Shown: positions 1-7,527 of the stretch, piece by piece
Layout of the letters: the number at the start of each line of letters is the position of its first letter
How positions within the stretch are numbered: position 1 is the stretch's first letter
Assembly: GCA_018814445.1 (NCBI GenBank)
Contig: JAHIZV010000133.1
Span: 1-44,809 of the forward strand
Length of the DNA stretch: 44,809 bases
Reading direction: 5' to 3'
DNA from: Verrucomicrobiota bacterium
GTDB taxonomy: Bacteria; Verrucomicrobiota; Kiritimatiellia; JAHIZV01
Notes under the pieces: model-generated
What the model was told of the DNA's origin: nothing
Seen by the model: the letters and a program-made list of their open reading frames with translations, nothing else
The model's database searches: none
Position numbers and translations under genes: made by a program

Positions 1-1408
1 CGAATAGAGTGGAGACATACCGCAGATAACCGGACGATCTTGCTCTCAAGGGACTGAGCACATGAATGGACCGCCCCTCTTCCCTCGCAGCAAGCAGAAG
101 CACGTCATCGAAAACGCCGTCGGACACGAGCCAGTCTCGATCACCCATGCTTTCGATCACGCTGTCACAGAAGCGCGCCATATTCCGGGAGCCACGGCCA
201 TCTGCTATCGCAAAATTAAAGATGCCGCCGATTATCATGATGAGAACCACAAGGGGAACATAGGCGCCGATAAGAACACCGCGCACCTTCACAAAATACC
301 GGGGGTTAATCAGCGGCTTACGGGTGAAGATGAGGTACCAGTAGCCCACAATGTAACCTGTCCATATCGCAATGAAGAGATACGGTGTGACTACAAGCGG
401 ATTCCATTTTGACATGGCCCACGGCGAGATTCTGAAATTGAACAGAATCATGCCCGACAAGATCAGGAGCATGCCGTGCAGAAGATATGAGCCCGCCTGA
501 GACCCGCTGTGGCCGGAGACCTTCTTGGGGAACACGGCCACAACCAGCCACGGAGCGACGCTCACCAGCATGAGCAGGATCCACCCAACCTTGGGCAGGG
601 CCTTCGCGGAGAGGAAATACTGGTCACGCCAGAAAATCCGCAGGACATGCCAGTAGCCGTGAAACGCCCGCCATTCGTAGGCGTCTGTCTTCGTAAAGGC
701 CCAGGCAGTCACAAAGCATATCGAAATGCCCGCGAGGAAAACCGCAGTAAGACCGGCAACCGTCTTGACGTTGAATCGCTCCTCCCTCCACAGCATCAGA
801 GCCATGGGAACAGCAAACAGCGGGGTGAGAAGAAGCATCGTGGGGAACTCGACGCAACCAAGCCCGCAGAGCAGTGACACGAGCACCAGCTTGAAGTGCT
901 GCTTGCTCCGGACGTAAGAATACAGGAAACAGGCTGCCGCCAGTACGATCAACAGGTCAAAGGGCATCGTATGGGCCCGCGTCGCGGCCAGCCAGAAGCA
1001 GGCGCTTATCATCAGGTACAGGGCCGCCACAAAGCCCGATACCGTTTGTGTTACTGTCGGCGATACGCCCTGCGAACGCTGTTCCTCACTGGTCTTGTTG
1101 TGAGGAATCCAGGAGACGAGCAGATACATCAACCAGACGCATCCGGCCGCACACAGGGCGCTGAACGCATTCAGGTTAAGGACAAGGGAACCGAACGGGA
1201 GCGAGTCTATCGTACGCGCGGCCATTCCCCAGAGAGGATGAGAGAGAGGCATGAAGGGATCGAGTCCCGTGTGCTGAACAATCAGACTGGCCGACTCGCC
1301 GGGAAATGGCCCCCGGCAGAGAGACACGCTGTAAAGCACCAACGCAACAACGAATAGGACAGGTCCCAGATAAGGGTTGGACTTCCGGGCGATTTTCTCG
1401 AATTTCAT
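1..1408 (-). CDS. DUF2723 / GT117-like multi-pass membrane protein (partial, C-terminus off left edge)
   Basis: The frame is open from the ATG at 1406-1408 to base 2, giving 469 visible residues with no stop, so the C-terminus lies outside the window. The protein is very hydrophobic, with roughly nine or ten membrane segments. Its first 90 residues match the DUF2723 (GT117) pattern: a first TM, a PGES-A-LI segment, then HPLWG before a PFGS-LNL stretch. By family knowledge these are integral membrane proteins related to dolichol-phosphate-type glycosyltransferases, acting on the periplasmic side. The visible C-terminal part (DWLVSDG, then a stretch rich in Leu and Ala) looks like the start of the soluble domain often found after the TM region. 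It is transcribed divergently from the phosphodiesterase cassette. Donor and acceptor are unknown. Family assignment is by eye. Confidence 0.75.
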   Translation of the reverse strand, partial: MKFEKIARKSNPYLGPVLFVVALVLYSVSLCRGPFPGESASLIVQHTGLDPFMPLSHPLWGMAARTIDSLPFGSLVLNLNAFSALCAAGCVWLMYLLVSWIPHNKTSEEQRSQGVSPTVTQTVSGFVAALYLMISACFWLAATRAHTMPFDLLIVLAAACFLYSYVRSKQHFKLVLVSLLCGLGCVEFPTMLLLTPLFAVPMALMLWREERFNVKTVAGLTAVFLAGISICFVTAWAFTKTDAYEWRAFHGYWHVLRIFWRDQYFLSAKALPKVGWILLMLVSVAPWLVVAVFPKKVSGHSGSQAGSYLLHGMLLILSGMILFNFRISPWAMSKWNPLVVTPYLFIAIWTGYIVGYWYLIFTRKPLINPRYFVKVRGVLIGAYVPLVVLIMIIGGIFNFAIADGRGSRNMARFCDSVIESMGDRDWLVSDGVFDDVLLLAAREEGRSIHVLSPLRARSSGYLRYVSTLF

Positions 1409-1683
1409 ACTAATATCTTCGGCAAAGTTGGCTTGTCCTCTAGAAGCAGAATGTGCGCCACAATAACCGGATTAGCCTGTTGATTAGAAGTAAAAAGCGC
1501 TCTTGCCGAATCAAGTCTCCCGAAAGCCGTGGATGTCTTTTTCTCAACGCGGTTGCTGCGTTGTCCCTGCGATAAGACCCCGATATCCGATTCACCCGAC
1601 ACTGTTCTGAGCCGTTTGCCGGCACTTCACGGCACGTCAAATGTATTTGCCTGACCGGCATTCCGTGCGATTATGAGCAGCCT
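1409..1683. other. Divergent intergenic region
   Basis: These 275 bases separate the leftward DUF2723-like gene from the rightward phosphodiesterase gene, so promoters in both directions should lie here. I see no convincing -35/-10 pair and no credible small gene; short open frames on the minus strand have no family features. Confidence 0.5.
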
Positions 1684-3723
1684 ATGAATCTGTTCGGCAC
1701 AGCCCTATCCGACAGTCTGTTTCTGGGCTATATCGGTCCCGGTGCCGGCTTCGCCTTCATCGGCTCCTTTCTCCTTCTTCTGGCGGGCCTCGCTCTCGTT
1801 CTGCTCGCCATCCTGAGTTGGCCGTTCAGGGTTGTTCTCGCACTCCTGGTCCGACGAGGAAAAAAGAGGGAAAAGACCGAGATCCAGAGGGTCATTGTCG
1901 TGGGGCTGGACGGTCTGGATCCGCGCAGAACCCGGAGCCTCATGAACGAGGGCCGCATGCCGAACATGGCTAAGCTGAACGAAACCGGCACCTTCAGTGA
2001 GCTGATTTCGACGTGCCCCCCCATCTCGCCTGTCGCCTGGTCCTCATTCATGACCGGAGTGAATCCTGGAAAACACAATATCTTCGACTTTCTGAACAGG
2101 AATCTGAAGACCTATGCCCCGGAGCTTTCATCATCTCGGATCGAGACCGCGGCCAGGGGAAAGCCATCAATCAAGATGCTTCGCAAGAGTAAGCCGTTCT
2201 GGAACGTTCTCGGCGAACACGGCGTATTCAGCACCGTGCTCAGAGTTCCCATCACTTTTCCGCCGGAACCTTTTTATGGGCTTTCGATCGCAGGAATGTG
2301 TGTGCCGGATCTGAGAGGAACCCAGGGCACGTTTACCTACTACACTGATAGTCCGGATGCAGATTCGGAGACCACGGGGGGCGAACGTATTGCGGTCCGG
2401 TTCAACGGGAACCGCGGCGTCACGCGAATTCCCGGTCCACCTGCGGGGAAAGGCAGGGAGAATTCTGAATTGAGCGCCCCCCTGCTCATCAAACTCGACC
2501 GATCCAAACGGCGCGCACATCTGCGCATTTCAGGCCAGCGGGTGACAGTCGATGAAGGAAGCTACACAGAATGGATTCGAGTTGAGTTCAAGGCGTCACG
2601 GTTCAGAAAGGTCTATGGAATCTGCCGCTTCTATCTGGTCTGCGCCGAACCGGAGTTCAGACTGTATCTGACACCCATGAACATCGACCCGGAACGCCCC
2701 GCTTTTCCCGTCTCTCACCCCCCATACTATTCGATCTATCTCGCCAAATTGCTCGGGCGCTTTGCGACGCTCGGTCTTGCGGAAGACACCTGGGCCCTCA
2801 ATGAAGGCGTTATCGATGACGACACGTTCCTCGAACAGGTCTACTCCATCCATGACGAGCGCGAACGGATGTTTTTTGCCGCGCTGAACAAGACTCGTCG
2901 GGGCGCCTGTGTCTGCGTCTTTGACGCGTCTGACCGTATTCAGCATATGTTCATGCGGAACCACGAGAAAGCTGATGACCCCGAGGCAAGCCGCGTGTAC
3001 TGCGATCATGTCCTCGATGAGATGTATGTCCGTATGGACGACCTTGTGGGCAGAGTGATGCAGAAGACAGGGAAACGGGACGTTCTTATGGTGCTGTCCG
3101 ACCACGGGTTCACGCACTTCCGGCGGGGAGTGCATCTGAATGTGTGGCTGAAGGAGAACGGCTATCTGCATGAACTTGGCGGACAGGAGAATGAGAAATA
3201 CATGCGGGGCATCGACTGGAGCAGGACCCGAGCCTATACCTTCGGTTTGAGCGGGCTGTACCTGAACATCGCCGGACGCGAGAGCGGGGGTATCGTAAAG
3301 CCCGATGAAGTCAGCGAGCTCAAGAAAGAGCTGACAGAGAAGCTGCTTAAGATCACTGATCCGAAGAGCGGCAGGCCCGCGATCAGGGCCGTACACGAAT
3401 CAGACACTGTTTACAGCGGACCCTACCGCAACAACGGGCCGGATCTTGTCATCGGCTACGAAGATGGCTACCGGGCTTCGTGGGACGCAGCCGTCGGGGC
3501 CACGCAGGGAAGTGTCCTCAGCGACAACGAGAAGGTATGGAGCGGAGACCACTGCGTCGATCAGAGCCTCGTTCCGGGCATCTTCTTCTGTAACCGTAAG
3601 TTAGAGAACAACGGAGATCTCAGGCTGATGGATATCGGCCCGACTATTCTGCGAATGTTCGGGGTTACGCCTCCGTCCCATATGGACGGGCGGAGTGCGA
3701 TCTTGAAGAAGCAGACCGAATAG
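1684..3723 (+). CDS. Membrane-anchored alkaline-phosphatase-superfamily phosphodiesterase
   Basis: This 679-residue protein belongs to the type I phosphodiesterase/nucleotide pyrophosphatase branch of the alkaline phosphatase superfamily. Residues 15-57 form one or two hydrophobic segments, followed by a basic stretch (RRGKKREK). The catalytic domain starts at residue 70 with VGLDGLDP (metal-binding D76). Ser115 in PPISPVAW sits nine residues before the conserved TG, the position of the nucleophile. Downstream metal-site motifs are SDHGF and SGDHC near the C-terminus. It probably hydrolyses or transfers a phosphodiester; the substrate is unknown. The positive-inside rule would put the catalytic domain in the cytoplasm, unlike its exported paralog 69 bp downstream. 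The Shine-Dalgarno before the ATG is weak. Confidence 0.85.
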   Translation: MNLFGTALSDSLFLGYIGPGAGFAFIGSFLLLLAGLALVLLAILSWPFRVVLALLVRRGKKREKTEIQRVIVVGLDGLDPRRTRSLMNEGRMPNMAKLNETGTFSELISTCPPISPVAWSSFMTGVNPGKHNIFDFLNRNLKTYAPELSSSRIETAARGKPSIKMLRKSKPFWNVLGEHGVFSTVLRVPITFPPEPFYGLSIAGMCVPDLRGTQGTFTYYTDSPDADSETTGGERIAVRFNGNRGVTRIPGPPAGKGRENSELSAPLLIKLDRSKRRAHLRISGQRVTVDEGSYTEWIRVEFKASRFRKVYGICRFYLVCAEPEFRLYLTPMNIDPERPAFPVSHPPYYSIYLAKLLGRFATLGLAEDTWALNEGVIDDDTFLEQVYSIHDERERMFFAALNKTRRGACVCVFDASDRIQHMFMRNHEKADDPEASRVYCDHVLDEMYVRMDDLVGRVMQKTGKRDVLMVLSDHGFTHFRRGVHLNVWLKENGYLHELGGQENEKYMRGIDWSRTRAYTFGLSGLYLNIAGRESGGIVKPDEVSELKKELTEKLLKITDPKSGRPAIRAVHESDTVYSGPYRNNGPDLVIGYEDGYRASWDAAVGATQGSVLSDNEKVWSGDHCVDQSLVPGIFFCNRKLENNGDLRLMDIGPTILRMFGVTPPSHMDGRSAILKKQTE

Positions 3724-3791
3724 GGTATTGATTGGTTGGCTACAATAGGTGGGACAGTTCTCTTCAGCCTGCCTGATCGAGAGCGCCTGAC

Positions 3792-5816
3792 ATGAAACAA
3801 TCCGGCAAGAACACTCAGCGGAAAGGAACGAACAACGGCAGTCTTTTTTCACGAAGAGATTTTTTCCGCACGGCCGGGGGCGCCGCGATTGCCTTCGGAA
3901 CGCTCGGATTTCCAAACATTGTGAGCGCAGCTTCTTCGGTGAAAAAGATGATTGTCCTCGGGGTGGACGGGCTGGACCCCACTCTGGTCGAGACCTATGT
4001 CAGACAGGGGCTTCTTCCCAACTGCAGGAAACTGATCGAGACAGGCACGTTCAGCCGCCTCAAGACAAGCGACCCGCCCCAGAGTCCTGTCGCCTGGTCG
4101 AATTTTATCTCAGGATCCAACCCCGGAGGCCACGGCATATTCGATTTCATTGCCAGAGATTCGGAGACATTGCGTCCGTATCTGTCAACAAGCCTGACCA
4201 CCCCGCCCGCCCATTCCCTGCGCCTGGGCAAGTTCTCTCTTCCATTATCTTCAGCAAAGGTTGAACTGCTTCGCAAAGGGCCCACGCTTTGGAAGCTTCT
4301 GCAGGATGGCGGTATCGATTCGACCGCTTTCCGCGCGCCCGTGAACTTCCCGCCAACGGCGACTGACGCCCGGACGGTATCGGGCATTACGACGCCGGAT
4401 ATACACGGAAGCTATGGAATATTCTCTTTCTACACGAACGATCCCAAGCAACGTCCGCGGGATGTGGCCGGAGGACATATCGAGCGTATTCACCTGAAAG
4501 ACGGCATCGCTGAGTGCGTCCTGCCGGGCCCCGCCAATTCCTTCAGAAAAGATGGCGCGCCGGTTGACGCGTCCTTCACTTTGCAGATGGATGCGTCAGG
4601 AACCGCCGCACGGATAAAGATGCAGGGCCTTCAGGCATTGCTCCGTGAAGGTGAATGGAGTGACTGGATGACAGTCAAGTTCCCCATGTTTCCTGTCCTT
4701 GCCGAAGTTTCCGGAATCTGCCGCTTCTATCTGCGGCGCGTGAAACCATTCGTGGAACTCTACTGCACGCCCGTGAATATAGACCCGATGGATCCGACGA
4801 TGCCCATCTGCACGCCGGGCGACTACTCGCGAGAACTTGTGGAAGAGGTCGGCTACTTCTACACGCAAGGCATGCCGGAGGACACCGCAGCTCTTTCATC
4901 CGGAGTATTCGACGACGACGACTACCGAGCGCAGGCAACCTTCGTTCTGGAGGAGCGCCTCAAGTTTTTTGCATACGAAATCAACCGATATAGACAGGGA
5001 TTTCTGTATTTCTACTTCTCCTCAACTGATCTCGATTCGCACATGTTCTGGCGCTGTGTGGACAAAGACCACCCGCAGTATACGGAAGACCTGTTTCGGC
5101 GGCACGGCGACTTCCTGCCATGGCTTTACTCCCGTATCGACGAGTGTATCGGCAAGGCCATGAGCCTGCTCGATGAGCAGTCCATGTTGCTGGTGGTCTC
5201 AGATCACGGATTCGTTCCATTCCGCCGCCAGTTCAACCTGAATTCGTGGCTGATGGACAACGGGTACGCCAAGGCCCGGAACCGGTTCGACCGTGGATAT
5301 GCGAGCTTCTTCCAGGACACGGACTGGGCAGGAACCAGGGCGTACGGACTGGGCATCAACAGTCTCTATCTGAACATCAGGGGCAGAGAACCGGACGGGA
5401 TCGTTCCGCCCGGTGACGAAGCTGAACAACTTCGCGGTGAGCTGATCGCTAAGCTCAAGGCGATTCGCGATCCACAGAACGGGGAACCGGTCATCACAAA
5501 CGTCTTCCGGCCCGAAGAGATATACTCAGGACCCTATACCGCGATCGCACCCGATCTGATCGTCTGCTACAACAGAAACTACAGGGCTTCCTGGGACACC
5601 ATTCTGGGGAAATATCCCCGGGAACAGATCCTCGACAATCTCGATCCCTGGAGCGGCGACCATTGCATGGACGCGCAGTTTCTACCCGGCGTATTCATGT
5701 GCAATCGCCGGATTCCGAAAGCGGACCTCGCCCTTTATGACATGGCACCGACTATTCTTAAGTCGTTCGGGATGCCCATTCCCTCGGAGATGATCGGCCG
5801 GGCCTTGGTGATTTAG
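3792..5816 (+). CDS. Tat-exported alkaline-phosphatase-superfamily phosphodiesterase
   Basis: This 674-residue paralog of the preceding gene has matching motifs along its whole catalytic domain. The N-terminus is a classic twin-arginine signal: SRRDFF at residues 20-25, then a small-residue hydrophobic stretch ending near SAAS at about residue 48. The catalytic core begins with LGVDGLDP (D59), has Ser98 in PPQSPVAW at the nucleophile position, and carries SDHGF and SGDHC metal-site motifs. Export by Tat implies the enzyme folds, and perhaps loads its metals, in the cytoplasm before acting in the periplasm. It lies in the same operon-like cassette as the membrane-anchored copy, the next membrane protein, a small RHH-like protein and a sulfotransferase-like gene. 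The substrate is unknown. Confidence 0.88.
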   Translation: MKQSGKNTQRKGTNNGSLFSRRDFFRTAGGAAIAFGTLGFPNIVSAASSVKKMIVLGVDGLDPTLVETYVRQGLLPNCRKLIETGTFSRLKTSDPPQSPVAWSNFISGSNPGGHGIFDFIARDSETLRPYLSTSLTTPPAHSLRLGKFSLPLSSAKVELLRKGPTLWKLLQDGGIDSTAFRAPVNFPPTATDARTVSGITTPDIHGSYGIFSFYTNDPKQRPRDVAGGHIERIHLKDGIAECVLPGPANSFRKDGAPVDASFTLQMDASGTAARIKMQGLQALLREGEWSDWMTVKFPMFPVLAEVSGICRFYLRRVKPFVELYCTPVNIDPMDPTMPICTPGDYSRELVEEVGYFYTQGMPEDTAALSSGVFDDDDYRAQATFVLEERLKFFAYEINRYRQGFLYFYFSSTDLDSHMFWRCVDKDHPQYTEDLFRRHGDFLPWLYSRIDECIGKAMSLLDEQSMLLVVSDHGFVPFRRQFNLNSWLMDNGYAKARNRFDRGYASFFQDTDWAGTRAYGLGINSLYLNIRGREPDGIVPPGDEAEQLRGELIAKLKAIRDPQNGEPVITNVFRPEEIYSGPYTAIAPDLIVCYNRNYRASWDTILGKYPREQILDNLDPWSGDHCMDAQFLPGVFMCNRRIPKADLALYDMAPTILKSFGMPIPSEMIGRALVI

Positions 5817-5834
5817 CCGAATTGACAGCCTGTG

Positions 5835-6671
5835 ATGACACTAATCTACATTCTTAACAGGATCTGCGGTCACCTCTCCGACGCCCTGATATATCCGTTC
5901 CGAACAGTGTCGCCGTGGCCTGCGCTGTTAGCGTCCTCACTCGCGTTTGCCGCGTTTTCTCTCTTCGCGTTCAAGTACTTCTCAAACCAGGAGAAACTCC
6001 GTCGGGCGAAGAGCCGCCTCATCGCGCACATCCTTGAGATCCAGCTTTTCAAGGACGATCTCTGGAGCATCTTCGCAACGTTCGGCCGCATCCTCCTTGC
6101 GGTCTGCTCATATATGAAGGAGACGCTGAAACCTCTGTTGGTTCTGATTATTCCCATGCTCCTGTTTCTCATTCAAATGTCGGGATGGTTCGAACACGCC
6201 CCGCTTCACGCGGGCAGCGCCAGCCGCATTGAATTGAAACTGGAAGAAGGATGGCTGTCATCCGGAAACACACTGCATCTGCGCAGTTCAGACGGAATAG
6301 AAGTCGAGTCCACCCCATTTATATTCCCGGAAGACAACGAAATGATCTGGCGTTTCACGTCTGCCAAAGGAGCCCATGCCGAGTGGCTCGATATTCAGAC
6401 CGGTGACGAAACGGCGCGCAAGAAGGTCGTTTTTGGCAGTCGTTTGACAAAGATATTCCCGACATCGGCTCAAAGAGCCTTTTGGAAATCCCTGATGAAT
6501 CCGGACGAGGTTCTGCTTCCCGCAGAGATGCCTCTGGAGTCCGTTTCAATTGCGTATCCCGAGCGGACAATCACTCTTCTCGGAATGAAAATGCATTGGA
6601 TTGTTGCCTTGTTCATTGTCTCTCTGCTATTTGGGTTAATCCTGAAGTATCCTATGCGAGTTGATTTCTAG
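5835..6671 (+). CDS. Conserved membrane protein of unknown function in the phosphodiesterase cassette
   Basis: The product is 278 residues from the ATG at 5835; a GTG one codon upstream is an alternative, and neither has a clear ribosome binding site. It begins 18 bases after the Tat-phosphodiesterase stop. Hydrophobic segments lie near residues 29-49, 98-118 and 253-272. Between the first two is a charged, helix-rich stretch (NQEKLRRAKSRL and following). Residues 120-250 look like a soluble, probably periplasmic, beta-rich domain, and the last TM ends close to the C-terminus. I do not recognise a named family. Its position between the exported phosphodiesterase and a small RHH-like protein suggests a partner of those enzymes, for example a membrane platform, but that is inference. 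Confidence 0.75.
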   Translation: MTLIYILNRICGHLSDALIYPFRTVSPWPALLASSLAFAAFSLFAFKYFSNQEKLRRAKSRLIAHILEIQLFKDDLWSIFATFGRILLAVCSYMKETLKPLLVLIIPMLLFLIQMSGWFEHAPLHAGSASRIELKLEEGWLSSGNTLHLRSSDGIEVESTPFIFPEDNEMIWRFTSAKGAHAEWLDIQTGDETARKKVVFGSRLTKIFPTSAQRAFWKSLMNPDEVLLPAEMPLESVSIAYPERTITLLGMKMHWIVALFIVSLLFGLILKYPMRVDF

Positions 6672-6681
6672 TGAGGGCACA

Positions 6682-6873
6682 ATGTTCGGACATAAGATCA
6701 AGATCGATGCGGCAACGTATGAGAAACTCACGACCGTAGCCGAAAAGACAGGCTATTCATCGACGGAAGAGTTCATTCTGCATACGCTGGAAAAGGCCGC
6801 TTCTGTCGCCGATGAGGCGGAATCAGAGGAGGAGGTCCGCAAGCGGCTCCAGGGACTGGGATATCTGGATTGA
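6682..6873 (+). CDS. Small ribbon-helix-helix-like protein with LGYL tail
   Basis: This is a 63-residue protein. I chose the ATG at 6682 because GAGGG (6673-6677) lies just upstream and residue 1 begins a regular beta strand; a start seven codons upstream would overlap the previous gene. The layout fits a ribbon-helix-helix fold: strand HKIKID, helix A (AATYEKLTTVAEKTG), and helix B (SSTEEFILHTLEKAA), then an acidic linker. It ends RKRLQGLGYLD, very like the segment found at or after the end of the sulfatase-fold domains in this window (ESLGYL, ESLGYM, RSLGYT). It could be a DNA-binding autoregulator of the cassette or a protein-docking module. No function is assigned. Confidence 0.75.
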   Translation: MFGHKIKIDAATYEKLTTVAEKTGYSSTEEFILHTLEKAASVADEAESEEEVRKRLQGLGYLD

Positions 6874-6940
6874 AACCTGAAACCCGAGTGTGAGAGTAGG
6901 CAACCATCAGCCATCAACCATCAACCATCAACCATTCTTC
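6872..6940 (+). repeat. Short-period intergenic repeats
   Basis: The gap before the sulfotransferase-like gene holds a GAAACCTGA-type stretch (6872-6888), which recurs with one mismatch in the palindrome at 37145-37161. It is followed by about four tandem copies of a CCATCAA unit (roughly 6903-6935). The rightward reading frame through it is an artefact of the repeat. Confidence 0.7.
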
Positions 6941-7504
6941 ATGATTTACATCGTCTCAGGTTTACCGCGTTCCGGCACTTCCCTCATGATGCAGATGCTC
7001 GAGGCAGGAGGGATACCACCTTTAACAGACAGCATCCGAAGTGCCGATGAGGACAATCCTCAAGGCTACTATGAACTTGAGAAGGTTAAGCGGCTTCGGG
7101 ATGACGATTCATGGCTTAACGAGGCAGAGGGCAAGGTAATGAAGGTCATTTCCATGCTGCTCTACGATCTGCCCAATGACCGGGAGTACAAGGTCGTATT
7201 CATGCAACGCAATATGGATGAGATTCTCGCCTCGCAGCAGCAGATGCTGAAGCGACGGGGAAATGAAACCGACGAGACTGACGACATGAAGATGCGGCTT
7301 CACTTCGAGAATCACCTATCTAAATTAAGGCAGTGGATTCAGCACGCACCGCACATCAACCTGCTTTACTGCGACTACAATCAACTGCTGGCCGATCCGG
7401 TTGAAATCTCTCAGACTATTTCCGCATTTCTGGGGGGGGACATTGATTCCGCGAAGATGGCGGATGCGGTCAATCCTGATCTATACCGGCAACGGAAGGG
7501 ATGA
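6941..7504 (+). CDS. Short sulfotransferase-like protein
   Basis: This is a 187-residue protein starting at the ATG at 6941, where the domain begins (MIYIVSGLPRSGTS); an upstream GTG would translate intergenic repeats. PRSGTS at residues 9-14 is the loop that binds the 5' phosphosulfate of PAPS in sulfotransferases. A hydrophobic core segment YKVVFMQRNMDEILASQ matches the second conserved block, where Arg and a following Ser contact the 3' phosphate. The C-terminal HINLLYCDYNQLLADP resembles the usual V-Y-E-L-DP segment. It is shorter than typical sulfotransferases (about 250-300 residues). A role in sulfating an envelope glycan or lipid is plausible from context but unproven. Confidence 0.8.
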   Translation: MIYIVSGLPRSGTSLMMQMLEAGGIPPLTDSIRSADEDNPQGYYELEKVKRLRDDDSWLNEAEGKVMKVISMLLYDLPNDREYKVVFMQRNMDEILASQQQMLKRRGNETDETDDMKMRLHFENHLSKLRQWIQHAPHINLLYCDYNQLLADPVEISQTISAFLGGDIDSAKMADAVNPDLYRQRKG

Positions 7505-7527
7505 AGCCGACTTTCTGCGGCGTCCGG

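Noticed and set aside
6890-6940. N-terminal extension of the sulfotransferase-like protein from GTG 6890
   Set aside because: It would translate a tandem CCATCAA array; the PAPS-loop domain begins exactly at the ATG at 6941.
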